Source of the DNA: Microcaldota archaeon
Lineage (GTDB): Archaea; Micrarchaeota; Micrarchaeia; Micrarchaeales; CABMGC01
Direction: 5' to 3'
Assembly (NCBI GenBank): GCA_021851985.1
Contig: JAJZOS010000065.1
Span: forward strand, 1 to 5,390
Length of the DNA: 5,390 nt
In this document: positions 4,937 through 5,390 of the stretch, one piece after another
Layout of the letters: each line of letters opens with the position of its first letter
Position numbering within the stretch: position 1 is the first letter of the stretch
Position numbers and translations under genes: made by a program
The notes under the pieces: generated by a model
Seen by the model: only the letters and a program-made list of their open reading frames with translations
Told to the model about the DNA's origin: nothing
Databases searched by the model: none

Positions 4937-5390
4937 TTACTTGAATCGCATCGTATCGAGATTCATCGGGGCCCTTGATTCAGTATGCATTATGTTTCCA
5001 AGTGCCCTTGACAAGTCCTCGCACTTTGATTCCTCGCCATGCATCGTGAATATCTTCTTTGGATACGGCCTGAGGTTCCTTACGAAGTCCACGAGCTGCA
5101 TCCTGTCGCTATGGCCTGAGAATCCCTCCACGGTCCTTATCTGCGCATTTATCTTTATCTGTTTAAGCTTTCCATTCTCATCCGGAAGGGCGATTTCGCT
5201 TGCCTTGTTCTGCACCCTCCTTCCAAGCGAGCTTACGCTGTTGTATCCAACAAATACAGTCATATTCTTCGGATCTTCCGCGAGAGCCTTGAAGTATTCA
5301 AGGCTGACTCCGCCGTTTAGCATGCCTCCGCTTGCAAGTATAATGCACGGGCCCTTTTCCAGTATCTCGCTTCTCTCCCCCTTGGCGACC
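4937..5390 (-). CDS. fttA: aCPSF1/FttA beta-CASP ribonuclease, C-terminal part (5' end outside window)
   Basis: The frame stays open to the window edge; the visible 150 residues are the C-terminal quarter or so of a protein that is usually about 630-650 residues. An ATG at 5323 is internal, since the preceding 22 residues (through IILASGG) are conserved family sequence. Visible landmarks are SGGMLNGG, the VGYNSVSSLGRR loop, GFSGHSD with the beta-CASP motif B His, MHGEESK with the motif C His, and the terminal ESRAPMNLDTMRFK, typical of aCPSF1 rather than the shorter aCPSF2. In the family these residues complete a two-zinc active site for endo- and 5'-3' exoribonuclease activity, and the full protein (with N-terminal KH domains, not seen here) terminates archaeal transcription at U-rich sites together with RNA polymerase. 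The catalytic His residues are intact. It is followed after 11 bp by the FAD oxidoreductase gene. Confidence 0.88.
   Translation of the reverse strand, partial: VAKGERSEILEKGPCIILASGGMLNGGVSLEYFKALAEDPKNMTVFVGYNSVSSLGRRVQNKASEIALPDENGKLKQIKINAQIRTVEGFSGHSDRMQLVDFVRNLRPYPKKIFTMHGEESKCEDLSRALGNIMHTESRAPMNLDTMRFK

Noticed and set aside
1..5390. CRISPR array, insertion sequence or integrase/attachment site
   Set aside because: No regularly spaced direct repeats, transposase or integrase motifs, or terminal inverted repeats with target duplications were seen.

Overview
The window looks archaeal. Three things point there: AT-rich TATA boxes of the TTTATATA/TATAAATA kind ahead of genes, a perfect archaeal Shine-Dalgarno (GGTGATC) before a TTG start, and the 3' end of a gene for aCPSF1/FttA, the archaeal beta-CASP ribonuclease and transcription termination factor. 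Coding sequence is rich in ATA and AGG/AGA codons. A small-genome lineage (DPANN/Micrarchaeota-like or Thermoplasmata-like) is possible, but the sequence alone does not settle it.

Left part (1-1170). A left-truncated HEPN-like protein (+ strand) and a small nucleotidyltransferase-fold protein (- strand) point at each other. The roughly 210 bp between them has no convincing protein gene. It does hold a good TATA box, a set of mutually compatible inverted repeats that would fold as an RNA, and a hairpin with a T-rich tail, so a small structured RNA is a reasonable guess. Both flanking proteins belong to superfamilies common in defence and toxin-antitoxin loci.

Centre (1176-3640). This is the most coherent unit. 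A divergent Nramp/SLC11-family metal transporter (- strand) lacks the usual DPGN and MPH metal-site motifs and resembles the Nramp-related (possibly Mg2+/Mn2+) branch. It overlaps by ATGA a 68-residue single-span membrane protein that has its own strong SD. Transcribed the other way is a regulator that joins an archaeal XRE-like HTH to a C-terminal four-helix ferritin-like domain with a partly degenerate metal site. The shared intergenic region holds back-to-back TATA elements and a dense cluster of TGTTAA/TTAACA half-sites, including a perfect 18-bp inverted repeat, a perfect 10-bp palindrome and a 13-bp direct repeat spaced 21 bp. The simplest reading is a metal-sensing regulator that controls itself and the transporter/small-protein operon.

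Right part (3641-5390). Two - strand genes, aCPSF1/FttA (3' end only) and a DadA/glycine-oxidase-like FAD amino-acid oxidoreductase, are 11 bp apart and probably co-transcribed. The oxidoreductase gene ends in a compact hairpin plus T5 tract, convergent with the regulator gene.
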